NCBI GenBank assembly: GCA_003164305.1
Contig: PLSZ01000192.1
Location: 20,929-36,497 of the forward strand
Origin: Acetobacteraceae bacterium
Lineage (GTDB): Bacteria; Pseudomonadota; Alphaproteobacteria; Acetobacterales; Acetobacteraceae
DNA: 15,569 nt
Reading direction: 5' to 3'
Part shown: positions 7,060 to 14,129 of the stretch, piece after piece
How the letters are laid out: every line of letters starts with the position of its first letter
Numbering within the stretch: position 1 is the first letter of the stretch
Notes under the pieces: generated by a model
What the model saw: the letters and a program-made list of their open reading frames with translations, nothing else
Database searches by the model: none
What the model was told of the DNA's origin: nothing
Position numbers and translations under genes: made by a program

Positions 7060-9080
7060 GTACCCCTGGCGAAAATGAGATCTGGACGCCGCCCATGTTA
7101 AGGGCGCGCCTCGCCGCGCGGAAAGGGGTCGCGCCGGCGCCCTCCTGTTACGTCGTCTGGCGCGACAGCGCCCGCACCGGCGCGCCGGAGACGCGTGGGT
7201 ACGGACTTCCCGAGGAACCCGGGTATGAACTCCCCGGGGAACCGGAGCGGCGCGATGAGGCCGCCTTCGAAAGCTGGCTGGTCGAGCGGAACCTCGCGGG
7301 CGCCGAGCGTCTGACGGTCTCCGTCCTGGTCATCCGGGAGCAACTCGATGAGGCTGGCCTGGTGCGGGAGGGGATCCTGGAGCGGCGCCGCGGTGGCGTC
7401 GATGGGCCGTATTACGGCAATGTCGCGCGGGTCGAGTTCACCGGACCGGCGCTGTTGGTCCGCCGTTACCGGGCGGCGCGCGATGGCCGCCTGACGGAAC
7501 TGCCGCCCGGCGACGCGACGGGGGTCTCGCCGTTCCCGGCGGAGGCGGACGCCGAGAGCTTCGCTGGTGAAGACGCCGCCGTGCGGGCCTTTGTTGGCCC
7601 GAACGCGGTGATCGTCGATCGCCGTGCTCCGTCGTTGTTCGAGGACCTTCTGGGCCTCAGCGCGATCATCCATGTCCGCCGGCCGGACGGGATGGAAATC
7701 GGCTGCGGCGTCGGCTGGCATGGCGGGACCGCCTTCGTTCTGGCGGCTGATTTTCCGCGCCACGGCAGGGAGTTGGCGCCGACTCCGGAGCTTGAGGCAG
7801 CGGTTGAAAAGGCGATCCGGACACGGCATTTGGTCCGTCACGAAACGCGGCAGGACGAACACGGTTTCCGCGTTCTCGCGCGGGATCCCGGGCGGCGGAC
7901 GCTGGTGGTAATTCGGCTGGAGGGTGAGGCGACTCGGATCGACCCCTACGTGCCCGGCCGCGGCGCGGCGCTCAACGACGATCAGCGGCGCTGGCTGACC
8001 TATGCCGAGACCTATGAAGCCCGCACGATCCTGGATTCCTGGCGGAATGGTGACAGCGACGAGATCGCGGTGCTGACGATCGACCCGGACAATGAGGCAT
8101 GGCGCCACATTATCGACGCTGACGGCATCGAGATCAGCCGCGTGCCGGACAATGACGCTGCCGCGGCGGTGCTCTACCAGGAGCGACTGAACCCGCCGGA
8201 CGATTTTCCCGCGCCGGCGGCCTCGGTCGAGAGCGAGCGGCCGGAAAGCGAGCCCGTGCCCGTCCCGGACGCTGCTGCTCCGGCGGCTGATCAGGAGGCG
8301 CCGGCCGATAGTCTTCTGGCCAGGCTGCGGGCATGGTCGCGCGCCACCGCGCTGTTGAATGAGGCCATCGCGGCCGCCTCCGCGGCTGTCCCCCCGGCTC
8401 TGCCCTCGGCTCACCCCTCGGCTCACCCCGCTGGGACTGATCGGTCGAAACCGGTTCGCGAAGCGGTGGTGGAACGGCTGACCGCGCTGATCGAGCCGCT
8501 GAGCCTGTTGAACGCGCGTTTCACGCTTGGTTCGTTACGCAGGCTGATCGCTCACACCGCGCTGCCGATGGAAGCCCTCGGCGCGGCGTCGCGGGAACTG
8601 GTGACGCGGTTGCATGACGAACTGGCGCTGACCCGGGTGATCTTGCTGCCGGCCGGCGATGGCGGCCAAACCGATACGGCGTTGTTCGGGGCTTTGGTGG
8701 AACAGCATTTTCCCGCCGCGTCCTACGATATCGAGGAAATGGCGCAGTGTCTGAACCTGCGCCGTCCGACCGCGACGGTGTTGCATGCGATGCAGGCGAT
8801 GCGGCACGCTTTGGCCGGATTGGAGCGCCTGGTCGTCACCCCCAAACTCGCGGATCTCGCCTGGGCCCGAATCGTCGAGATCGTCCGCGAAGCGGCCGGT
8901 GGGGAGGACGAACTGGCGGGTGCCCTGGTGCGCGTTCATCGCGTTTGGCGGGCGCCGGGACTCCTGCCCGCGGCCAAGTACACCGAGGAGGAGGCTGAGG
9001 CTGTAATGGCGGCGGTGCGGGCCTTCATGCGACTCCTCGCCGCCAGATTGGCCGCGAGCGGCGAGACGGAGACGTTCTGA
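7056..9080 (+). CDS. Unrecognised large protein, 674 aa, three-part architecture
   Basis: I do not recognise this protein. Start choice: ATG 7056 overlaps the stop of a small upstream ORF; an in-frame GTG at 7032 (8 residues longer, with AGG four bases before it) is possible. Seen: residues 1-380 form a mixed alpha/beta region with strands such as LTVSVLVI, AVIVDRR, IIHVRRPDG, TAFVLAAD and RTLVVIRLEG, plus EIGCGVGWHGG near 215-225. Residues about 380-462 are a Pro/Ala/Glu-rich, probably disordered linker with two short repeats (PSAHPSAHP). Residues 463-674 are almost wholly helical, with a hydrophobic heptad flavour (LIEPLSLLNARFTLGSL, VLHAMQAMRHALAGLERLV). No signal peptide and no clear membrane helix, so cytoplasmic. 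An 8-residue tandem repeat (GYGLPEEP/GYELPGEP) lies at 48-63. Codon use matches the neighbours. It stands alone between the racemase operon and pyrD. Confidence 0.85.
   Translation: MSTPGENEIWTPPMLRARLAARKGVAPAPSCYVVWRDSARTGAPETRGYGLPEEPGYELPGEPERRDEAAFESWLVERNLAGAERLTVSVLVIREQLDEAGLVREGILERRRGGVDGPYYGNVARVEFTGPALLVRRYRAARDGRLTELPPGDATGVSPFPAEADAESFAGEDAAVRAFVGPNAVIVDRRAPSLFEDLLGLSAIIHVRRPDGMEIGCGVGWHGGTAFVLAADFPRHGRELAPTPELEAAVEKAIRTRHLVRHETRQDEHGFRVLARDPGRRTLVVIRLEGEATRIDPYVPGRGAALNDDQRRWLTYAETYEARTILDSWRNGDSDEIAVLTIDPDNEAWRHIIDADGIEISRVPDNDAAAAVLYQERLNPPDDFPAPAASVESERPESEPVPVPDAAAPAADQEAPADSLLARLRAWSRATALLNEAIAAASAAVPPALPSAHPSAHPAGTDRSKPVREAVVERLTALIEPLSLLNARFTLGSLRRLIAHTALPMEALGAASRELVTRLHDELALTRVILLPAGDGGQTDTALFGALVEQHFPAASYDIEEMAQCLNLRRPTATVLHAMQAMRHALAGLERLVVTPKLADLAWARIVEIVREAAGGEDELAGALVRVHRVWRAPGLLPAAKYTEEEAEAVMAAVRAFMRLLAARLAASGETETF
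7197..7244 (+). repeat. 24-bp in-frame tandem duplication
   Basis: Two adjacent 24-base units (7197-7220 and 7221-7244) inside the large unknown gene encode GYGLPEEP and GYELPGEP. The units share about three quarters of their bases and keep the reading frame, suggesting an old duplication in a surface loop. Confidence 0.7.
8404..8427 (+). repeat. 12-bp perfect tandem duplication in the linker
   Basis: CCTCGGCTCACC occurs twice in direct succession and is preceded by a degenerate third copy (CCGGCTCTGCC). It encodes PSAHPSAHP in the disordered linker of the large unknown protein. The copies are identical, so the expansion is recent. Confidence 0.8.
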
Positions 9081-9217
9081 TCCGATCGAAGGGGCTCGCT
9101 CGACCAGGGAGCCGTTCGGTCATGGGCCTGCTCCATCAGGGGCAAGCAACCGGCGGGAGCGATCACCAGCAGGAGTGAATTGGCGACTCCGCTGCCTGTG
9201 GCCCATAAGCGGCCGCC

Positions 9218-10279
9218 ATGCGTATCGCCATCGCCTCCGCCCTGCTGCCGTTGCTGCGCCGAATGGATCCCGAACGCGCGCATGACCTCGCGCTGCGGGC
9301 TTTGCGTCTCGGCCTGATGGGCGATTGCCTGGGGCAGGACGACCTCTCGCTGGCGATCCGGGTACTGGGCCGCTGGTTCTGCAATCCGATCGGCCTCGCT
9401 GCCGGCTTCGACAAGGGCGCGGTGGCGGCCGATGCCCTGATGCGGCTCGGGTTCGGCTTCGTGGAGACCGGCACGGTCACGCCGCTGCCGCAGACGGGCA
9501 ATCCGAGGCCGCGGCTGTTTCGCCTCGACGAGGATCGCGCCGTCATCAACCGGCTTGGCTTCAACAACGCGGGCCTGGATGCGTACCTGAGAGAACTCCG
9601 GGCGTTGCCCGCCCATCCCGTGCCGCTTGGCGCCAATGTCGGGATCAACAAAGAGGGCGCCGATCCGGTGCGCGATTATCCGGCCCTGATCGCCGCCGTG
9701 GCGCCCTTCGTCGAATACGCCGTGATCAACGTGTCCTCGCCCAACACGCCGGGACTCCGGGATTTACAGGGCGAGGCCCAACTGGGGGCGATCCTGGAGG
9801 CGGTGGCGAAGGTTGAGAACCGCCCGCAAATCCTGGTCAAGATCGCGCCGGATCTGTCGTACGAAGGGCTCGCCGCCGTCGTGGAGACCTGCGTGACGCA
9901 TGGCGTGCAAGGGCTGATCGTCGGCAATACGACGATCACGCGGCCGCCTGGTTTGCGATCGCGGCACGCGCGGGAGGCCGGCGGCCTGTCCGGGGAGCCG
10001 TTGTTTGCTTTGTCCAATATCGTCCTGGCGCGCGCGTTTCTGCTGGCGCGCGGGCGGCTGACCCTGATTGGCGCGGGGGGTGTGTTTTCCGGCACCGACG
10101 CGCTGACCAAAATCCGCGCGGGGGCGTCGCTCGTGCAACTTTATACCGCGTTCGCATATCAGGGGCCGGCGCTGATCGAGCGGATCAAGGTCGATTTGAC
10201 CGCCGGCCTGAAAGCCGCCGGTTTCGCGCGGCTGCGAGACGCGGTAGGCACCGCCGCGCAAGACCTCGCGGGATCATGA
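9218..10279 (+). CDS. pyrD: Dihydroorotate dehydrogenase (quinone), class 2
   Basis: A 353-residue enzyme of normal length. It oxidises dihydroorotate to orotate in pyrimidine synthesis, passing electrons through FMN to the quinone pool at the inner membrane. Seen: the class 2 N-terminal helix with MDPERAHDLAL (16-26) that forms the quinone tunnel, AAGFDK (61-66), GFVETGTVTP (80-89) and RLGFNNAG (112-119). NVSSPNTPGLR (171-181) carries the catalytic serine (Ser174), as opposed to the Cys of class 1. C-terminal VGNTT, GGLSG and GAGGV are the FMN phosphate site. The start fits the family N-terminus, but no Shine-Dalgarno sequence is visible before it (GGCCGCC directly precedes the ATG). The stop overlaps the ATG of the HAD gene (ATGA), so both are probably one operon. 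Confidence 0.97.
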   Translation: MRIAIASALLPLLRRMDPERAHDLALRALRLGLMGDCLGQDDLSLAIRVLGRWFCNPIGLAAGFDKGAVAADALMRLGFGFVETGTVTPLPQTGNPRPRLFRLDEDRAVINRLGFNNAGLDAYLRELRALPAHPVPLGANVGINKEGADPVRDYPALIAAVAPFVEYAVINVSSPNTPGLRDLQGEAQLGAILEAVAKVENRPQILVKIAPDLSYEGLAAVVETCVTHGVQGLIVGNTTITRPPGLRSRHAREAGGLSGEPLFALSNIVLARAFLLARGRLTLIGAGGVFSGTDALTKIRAGASLVQLYTAFAYQGPALIERIKVDLTAGLKAAGFARLRDAVGTAAQDLAGS

Positions 10280-11148
10280 CCATGCGTTTTCTCACCGGCT
10301 TTTCCCAGATCGCCTCGGCGTATGACGGGTTCGTGCTCGATTTGTGGGGCGTCATCCATGACGGCGTGAAGGCGTTTCCGCACGCCGTGGATTGCCTCGG
10401 CCACCTGCGCGACGCCGGGAAGAAGACCTTGCTGCTGTCCAATGTGCCGCGGCCGAACCAGGCGGTTCAGACGATGATGCGCGGGATGGGGATCGAGGAC
10501 GCGCTCTACACCGATATCCTGACCAGCGGGGAGGCGGTGCGTGACGCCTTGCGTTCACCGCCCGACGCCTGGTGGTCCGCTCTGGGCCAGCGCGTCTACC
10601 ACCTCGGGCCGGAGCGCGACCGTCCGGTGCTCGAGGGGCTACCGCTGACCACCGTCGCGACGCCCGCGGAGGCCGACTTCGTGCTGAACACCGGCCCCGA
10701 CGATCATCGCAACCCCAGCGACATGAATGAATTCGAGCCAACGCTGCGGGACTGCGCGAAGCATCGGCTGCCGATGGTCTGCGGCAATCCCGATCTGGAG
10801 GTCATTCGCGGCGGCGTGCGCGTGCTGTGCGCCGGGTCGCTGGCGGTTCGCTATCAGGCTCTGGGCGGCGACGTGCGGTCGCTCGGCAAGCCCGATCCGG
10901 CGATCTATCAGCCGGTCCTGGCGCGGTTGGGCATGCCGAAAGAGCGGGTGCTGGCAGTGGGTGACTCGCTGCGGACGGATATCGCCGGCGCGTCCTCGGT
11001 TGGCCTGGCCGCGTGCTGGGTGCTGGATGGTCTGCATGGCGCGGAGTTGCGACGGGCGGATGGGACGTACGATCCGGCGCAGGTCGAGGAAGTGGCCCGG
11101 GCGGCGGGGATGGCGCCGGTCGCGGCGATGGCGCGATTTGCCTGGTAA
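10276..11148 (+). CDS. HAD-superfamily class IIA phosphatase (TIGR01459-like)
   Basis: A 290-residue protein of the class IIA HAD group. Seen: motif I FVLDLWGVIHDG (19-30) with nucleophile Asp22, where the usual second Asp of DxD is Trp24, as I recall for this subgroup; motif II LLLSNVPRP with Ser55; a conserved Lys in GKPDPAIY (Lys205); and motif IV GDSLRTDIAGA with Asp230 and Asp235 for Mg2+. The cap between motifs II and III is of the C2A type. Likely substrates are small phosphates (sugar or nucleotide phosphates), but the true one is unknown; loss of the second Asp makes efficient phosphatase turnover uncertain. The ATG overlaps the pyrD stop; an alternative ATG lies two codons later. 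Placement after pyrD hints at a link with nucleotide metabolism. Confidence 0.93.
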   Translation: MTMRFLTGFSQIASAYDGFVLDLWGVIHDGVKAFPHAVDCLGHLRDAGKKTLLLSNVPRPNQAVQTMMRGMGIEDALYTDILTSGEAVRDALRSPPDAWWSALGQRVYHLGPERDRPVLEGLPLTTVATPAEADFVLNTGPDDHRNPSDMNEFEPTLRDCAKHRLPMVCGNPDLEVIRGGVRVLCAGSLAVRYQALGGDVRSLGKPDPAIYQPVLARLGMPKERVLAVGDSLRTDIAGASSVGLAACWVLDGLHGAELRRADGTYDPAQVEEVARAAGMAPVAAMARFAW

Positions 11149-11481
11149 CGACACGGCCGGTCTCACATTCCGCGGCCGGCCGGAGCGTCGCCGTTCCCGA
11201 ATGGCAGGCGATGGGCCAGCGATTGCCGGCGAATTGGATGCCGTCCGGACCTGACGGAATCGCGCCGAAGAAACTCGTTCCGTTCAAACCGAATTCGCGC
11301 CGCTGATACCAGTGGGCTTAACGGCTGTGTCTCGGGAAGGCCTTGCCGCGACCCGGTGTCGCGGTTCACATCGTATCGATGCCGATGATCCGGTCGATCC
11401 GGACCGTGACTGAACCGATACGACCCTTTGCGTCAGACATTATACCGACCAGCCAAAGAAATGACGTACCGGCCACCGATC
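11149..11481. other. Intergenic stretch without a supportable gene
   Basis: No gene I can support. An open frame ends at 11306, but its 5' part is only the shadow of the HAD gene. A perfect 7-bp hairpin, CCGCGAC-ccggt-GTCGCGG (11346-11364), is the only clear structure; it lacks a T-run and lies about 200 bases past the HAD stop, so it is not an obvious terminator. Confidence 0.5.
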
Positions 11482-11587
11482 CGTCATGCCAGGGCTTGAC
11501 CCTGGCATCCCGTAACGCAGGCCCTGTGCGCTTAGGTAGAGCACGAGTCCATGCAGGCGGATCCTCGGGTCGAGCCCGAGGATGACG
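11482..11587. repeat. Composite palindromic intergenic repeat (REP/BIME-like)
   Basis: Two hairpins about 50 bases apart. The first is ATGCCAGGG-cttga-CCCTGGCAT, a perfect 9-bp stem at 11486-11508. The second is ATCCTCGGG-tcgag-CCCGAGGAT, a perfect 9-bp stem at 11561-11583. The element begins CGTCATG and ends GATGACG, so its tips are also inverted. Elements of the form CGTCATGCC-CGGGCTTGACCCGGGC-ATCC are widespread between genes in alphaproteobacteria; this looks like one of them. It does not code for protein. Confidence 0.8.
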
Positions 11588-11725
11588 ATACAGGGGCGTC
11601 ACGACCAAGGGTCAACGTCAACGCCGGTTGGTATTAAACGCGCGGCTGTTCATTGTTAATGCTCGTGACTTTCCCAAATAGACGTCCAATGGAGATCCCG
11701 TGACCCCGGCAGAGCGAACGGCGAG

Positions 11726-11750
11726 GGAACTCGCCTGGCACATCGGCGTT
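11726..11750 (+). promoter_or_regulatory. EcfG-type general-stress promoter (GGAAC-N16-CGTT)
   Basis: GGAAC at 11726-11730 and CGTT at 11747-11750 are separated by exactly 16 bases, matching the consensus I know for EcfG/RpoE2 sigma factors of alphaproteobacteria (GGAAC-N16-17-CGTT). The expected transcript start, a few bases past CGTT, gives a leader of about 30 bases containing AGGAGGA (11776-11782) seven bases before the GTG start at 11790. Geometry and match are both good; the assignment assumes an alphaproteobacterial host. Confidence 0.7.
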
Positions 11751-11789
11751 ACCCCAATTGTTATAGGTTAAAAACAGGAGGACTTCACG

Positions 11790-12080
11790 GTGACAGCTTT
11801 TAAATCGTTTTTCTTCGCGGCGGCTGCGGGTCTGCCGCTTATAGCGGTGCCCGCGATGGCGCAAACTTTGAGTCCGGAGACCGGCGGCAGCGCCGCGAAG
11901 ACGAGTACGATGTATTCGCAGTCCACCACCGCGGCCCCATCGAACTTGTCGCCGAGCACTTCGGCGATGCCTGGGGCGCGTTCACCGGGTACCTCGGGTG
12001 AGGTCAACACCACCGGTTCGACCGCCAAAGCAGCGGCGGCGGGCGAGGGCGGCGGTGGCGCGGCGGGCGGCGGCAAGTAA
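11790..12080 (+). CDS. Small secreted Ser/Thr/Ala/Gly-rich protein, function unknown
   Basis: A 96-residue protein starting at GTG 11790 with a strong AGGAGGA seven bases upstream. Seen: a classic Sec signal peptide, with Lys5, a hydrophobic core FFFAAAAGLPLIAV and the cleavage motif AMA before Gln25. The mature part of about 72 residues has no folded-domain signature: it is rich in Ser, Thr, Pro and Ala, then ends in a Gly-rich tail (GEGGGGAAGGGK). It contains no Cys, so it is not a lipoprotein. It is preceded by an EcfG-type promoter and followed by a strong terminator, so it is a single-gene transcript, probably induced in stress or stationary phase. Acts in the periplasm or outside. A low-complexity mature region makes homology hard to detect; I cannot name a family. 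Confidence 0.85.
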   Translation: MTAFKSFFFAAAAGLPLIAVPAMAQTLSPETGGSAAKTSTMYSQSTTAAPSNLSPSTSAMPGARSPGTSGEVNTTGSTAKAAAAGEGGGGAAGGGK

Positions 12081-12109
12081 TCCGTCCCGCACGTTACGCG
12101 TAAGAAATC

Positions 12110-12135
12110 GGGGCCGGTTCAGCCGGCCCCTTTTT
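12110..12135. terminator. Bidirectional rho-independent terminator
   Basis: A perfect 8-bp GC stem, GGGGCCGG-ttcag-CCGGCCCC (12110-12130), is followed by TTTTT (12131-12135). It lies 30 bases past the stop of the secreted-protein gene. On the minus strand the same hairpin begins seven bases after the mntR stop and is followed by GATTTCTT, so it can also end the mntH-mntR transcript. Confidence 0.9.
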
Positions 12136-12141
12136 CGTGGC

Positions 12142-12579
12142 CTATCCGCCGGCGAGAAAGCGGGCAAACGCGGCGAGAGTGGAATCCGATACGTGATGTT
12201 CGATCCCCTCGGCGTCGAGTTCGGCTGCCTCCGGCGGTACCCCCACGGCCAGCAGAAGATCCACGACCACCCGATGCCGGGAACGCACCCGATCCGCCAG
12301 CGTCTCGCCTGACGCCGTGAGGAAAACACCGCGATAAGGTTTGGCGACCGCGAGGCCTTCACGTTTCAGCCGGCCGATGGTCTTGATCACGGTGGCGTGA
12401 GAAACGCCCAGTCGGCGGGCGATGTCGGTGGGGCGGGCTTCGCCGTTTTGCGCGTGCAGGTCGGAAATCAGCTCGACGTAATCTTCCAGCAGGGCACCGG
12501 ATTGCGCTGTACGCGCTTTGCCGAAGCGGATCGCCTGATCCGGCTCCTCCGGCATCATCCTGGGTGTTGGCTCTGCCAT
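12142..12579 (-). CDS. mntR: Mn2+-responsive transcriptional repressor MntR (DtxR family)
   Basis: A 145-residue cytoplasmic DNA-binding regulator. Seen: a winged helix-turn-helix (about 47-92; TDIARRLGVSHATVIKTIGRL is the DNA-reading part) and a C-terminal dimer and metal domain. All six Mn2+ ligands of Bacillus subtilis MntR (D8, E11, H77, E99, E102, H103) have counterparts here: Asp33 and Glu36 in LEDYVELI, His102 in SRHRV, and Glu124, Glu127 and His128 in AEGIEHH. The N-terminal extension before residue 30 is like that of the Escherichia coli type. It follows mntH on the same strand after 63 bases and is probably co-transcribed, so it would repress its own operon through the palindrome upstream of mntH when Mn2+ is plentiful. 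No good ribosome site is visible at the chosen ATG (GAGG is 14 bases away). Confidence 0.95.
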   Translation of the reverse strand: MAEPTPRMMPEEPDQAIRFGKARTAQSGALLEDYVELISDLHAQNGEARPTDIARRLGVSHATVIKTIGRLKREGLAVAKPYRGVFLTASGETLADRVRSRHRVVVDLLLAVGVPPEAAELDAEGIEHHVSDSTLAAFARFLAGG

Positions 12580-12610
12580 CCCGCGCGATCAGACCTCATT
12601 GAGGCGCCAC

Positions 12611-12626
12611 CGGTCCCACGGGACCG
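12611..12626. other. Short perfect palindrome between mntH and mntR
   Basis: CGGTCCCACGGGACCG forms a 6- to 7-bp GC stem with a tiny loop, 17 bases after the mntH stop. There is no T-run, so it is not a full terminator; it could slow decay of mntH mRNA or lower mntR expression relative to mntH. Confidence 0.4.
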
Positions 12627-12642
12627 AGTCGCCGTCGCCGGG

Positions 12643-13959
12643 TCACATCCCGGTCGTCTGCGCTAACAACACCAGGTTGAGCCCCAGCACAACCACCGTG
12701 CCGATCACGGACGCGGCGCGGGTCACCGGGCCAGGCCGGAAGGAGCCCATGATGTCGCGCCGGAACAACAGGATCAGCAGCGCGATCATCGGCACCGGCA
12801 GCACGAGGCTCAACAAAACCTGGCTCATCACCAGTGCGTGGGTCGCATCGACGCCGAGCGCGACAACGACAAACGCCGGAACCATGGTCAGCAGCCGGCG
12901 CAGCCACAGCGGCGTCCGGAATCCGACGAAATCCTGCATGATGGTCTGGCCCGCCATCGTCCCGACCACCGAGCTGGACACCCCGGACGCGAGCAGAGAG
13001 GTCATGAACACCAGCGCCGCGAACCCGCCCATCAGCGGCAGCAGGGTGTGATAGGCGGTCTGGATTTCCGCGACCTCGGGATGCCCGGCATGGAACATCG
13101 AGGCGGCCATTGCCACCATCGCGAGATTGACCCCGCCCGCCAGGCCAAGGGCGATCATCACCTCGGTGTTGGAATGGCGAATCACGGTGGCTTTTTCCGT
13201 CCGGGTCCGCGTTGGAACGCGCCCTGGCATGAGGGCGGAATGAAGGTAGATGGCGTGGGGCATGACGGTGGCGCCGACGATCCCGACGGCCAGGGTCAGG
13301 GCGTTGGCGTCCTTGATCTCGGGCACCACGGCGTGCCAGGCGAACAGCCGCCAGTCGGGCGGGCTGATGAACAGCTCGATCAGGTAGCACAGCCCGATCA
13401 GCCCCACGAACCCGGTGATGATCAGTTCGAGCGGGCGGAAGCCGCGCGATTGCAGGGTCAGCAGCCCCCAGGTCAACACCAGGGTCAGGCCCAGACTGGT
13501 CAGCAGGGACAATCCGAGCAGCAGGCTCAGCCCGATCGCGGCGCCCACGGTTTCCGCCAGGTCGGTGGCCATCGCCGCTGCCTCGCTGGCGATCCACATG
13601 GGGATGGTCACCGAACGCGGAAAATGAGTCCGGCACAGACTGGCGAGGCTCTGCCCGGTAACGATGCCAATGCGGGCCGAGAGCGCCTGGAACAGCATCG
13701 CGATCAGGTTCGCCAGCACGACGACCCACAGCAGGCCATAGCCATAGCGCGCGCCGGCCTGGATGTTCGTCGCGAAATTCCCCGGATCCATATACGCCAC
13801 CGAGGCGATCACCGCTGGGCCGGCGAATGGCAGGAACCCGCGAATACCCCGGCGCTGACCGCTCAGGCTCTCTACGCCCGCCCGCATGGTGCGCGCGCTC
13901 ATCCCGCGAGGATAAGCGGTCGATACGCGGGCCGGGTTGTGCAGGACGGCGTCGCTCAT
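12643..13959 (-). CDS. mntH: Nramp-family proton-coupled Mn2+ importer MntH
   Basis: A 438-residue inner-membrane protein of usual Nramp length with about eleven hydrophobic segments. Seen: the metal-binding DPGN of helix 1 (residues 58-61, in VAYMDPGNFATN) and the MPH motif of helix 6 (233-235, in GATVMPHAIYLHS), the two diagnostic sites for Mn2+/Fe2+ binding; also TGQSLASLCR and SEAAAMATDLAE typical of bacterial MntH. It imports Mn2+ with protons from the periplasm. The start at CAT 13957-13959 gives a roughly 40-residue hydrophilic N-terminal tail; an in-frame Met20 is also possible. It is the first gene of mntH-mntR. A promoter with a 30-bp palindrome between its -35 and -10 boxes lies 73 bases or more upstream. 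Confidence 0.97.
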   Translation of the reverse strand: MSDAVLHNPARVSTAYPRGMSARTMRAGVESLSGQRRGIRGFLPFAGPAVIASVAYMDPGNFATNIQAGARYGYGLLWVVVLANLIAMLFQALSARIGIVTGQSLASLCRTHFPRSVTIPMWIASEAAAMATDLAETVGAAIGLSLLLGLSLLTSLGLTLVLTWGLLTLQSRGFRPLELIITGFVGLIGLCYLIELFISPPDWRLFAWHAVVPEIKDANALTLAVGIVGATVMPHAIYLHSALMPGRVPTRTRTEKATVIRHSNTEVMIALGLAGGVNLAMVAMAASMFHAGHPEVAEIQTAYHTLLPLMGGFAALVFMTSLLASGVSSSVVGTMAGQTIMQDFVGFRTPLWLRRLLTMVPAFVVVALGVDATHALVMSQVLLSLVLPVPMIALLILLFRRDIMGSFRPGPVTRAASVIGTVVVLGLNLVLLAQTTGM

Positions 13960-14031
13960 GCGGAAATCTTGTCCACCTCGCGGCCGGTCCGCGGGGAAAC
14001 CGCGGCCTCGGCCATGTTTTGCACCTCAGGA

Positions 14032-14065
14032 CACAGAATGTAGCCATGGCTACACTCTGTGGCAA
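14032..14065 (-). promoter_or_regulatory. mntH promoter with overlapping MntR operator palindrome
   Basis: On the plus strand, CACAGAATGTAGCCA (14032-14046) meets TGGCTACACTCTGTG (14047-14061): a 30-bp inverted repeat with a single mismatched pair. Read on the minus strand, TTGCCA (14060-14065) and TACATT (14037-14042) are spaced by 17 bases, making a reasonable -35/-10 pair, with the palindrome filling the spacer and covering the -10. The inner TAGCC/GGCTA resembles the ATAGC/GCTAT core of the Escherichia coli MntR box. MntR binding here would block RNA polymerase. Confidence 0.8.
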
Positions 14066-14129
14066 GGGGTTGATCAGGTGCACGATTCCGTTCTGGCCGA
14101 AAGTTAAGGTCCGTAAACGGAAAGGCCGC

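Noticed and set aside
11013..11306. Open frame extending past the HAD gene to 11306
   Set aside because: Its 5' half overlaps the HAD gene out of frame, it has no ribosome site near any later start, and the translation resembles nothing I know.
11720..11735. Hairpin GGCGAG-ggaa-CTCGCC with a GNRA-like loop upstream of the secreted-protein gene
   Set aside because: It overlaps the GGAAC promoter element and would lie upstream of the expected transcript start, so it is probably not an RNA structure.
11697..11771. Short GTG-started frame just upstream of the secreted-protein gene
   Set aside because: It would span the EcfG promoter and start before the expected transcript, so it is unlikely to be translated.
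12596..14083. 495-codon minus-strand frame overlapping mntH, and the 401-codon plus-strand frame opposite it
   Set aside because: mntH has clear Nramp motifs in another frame; these translations are Arg/Gln/Gly-rich shadows.
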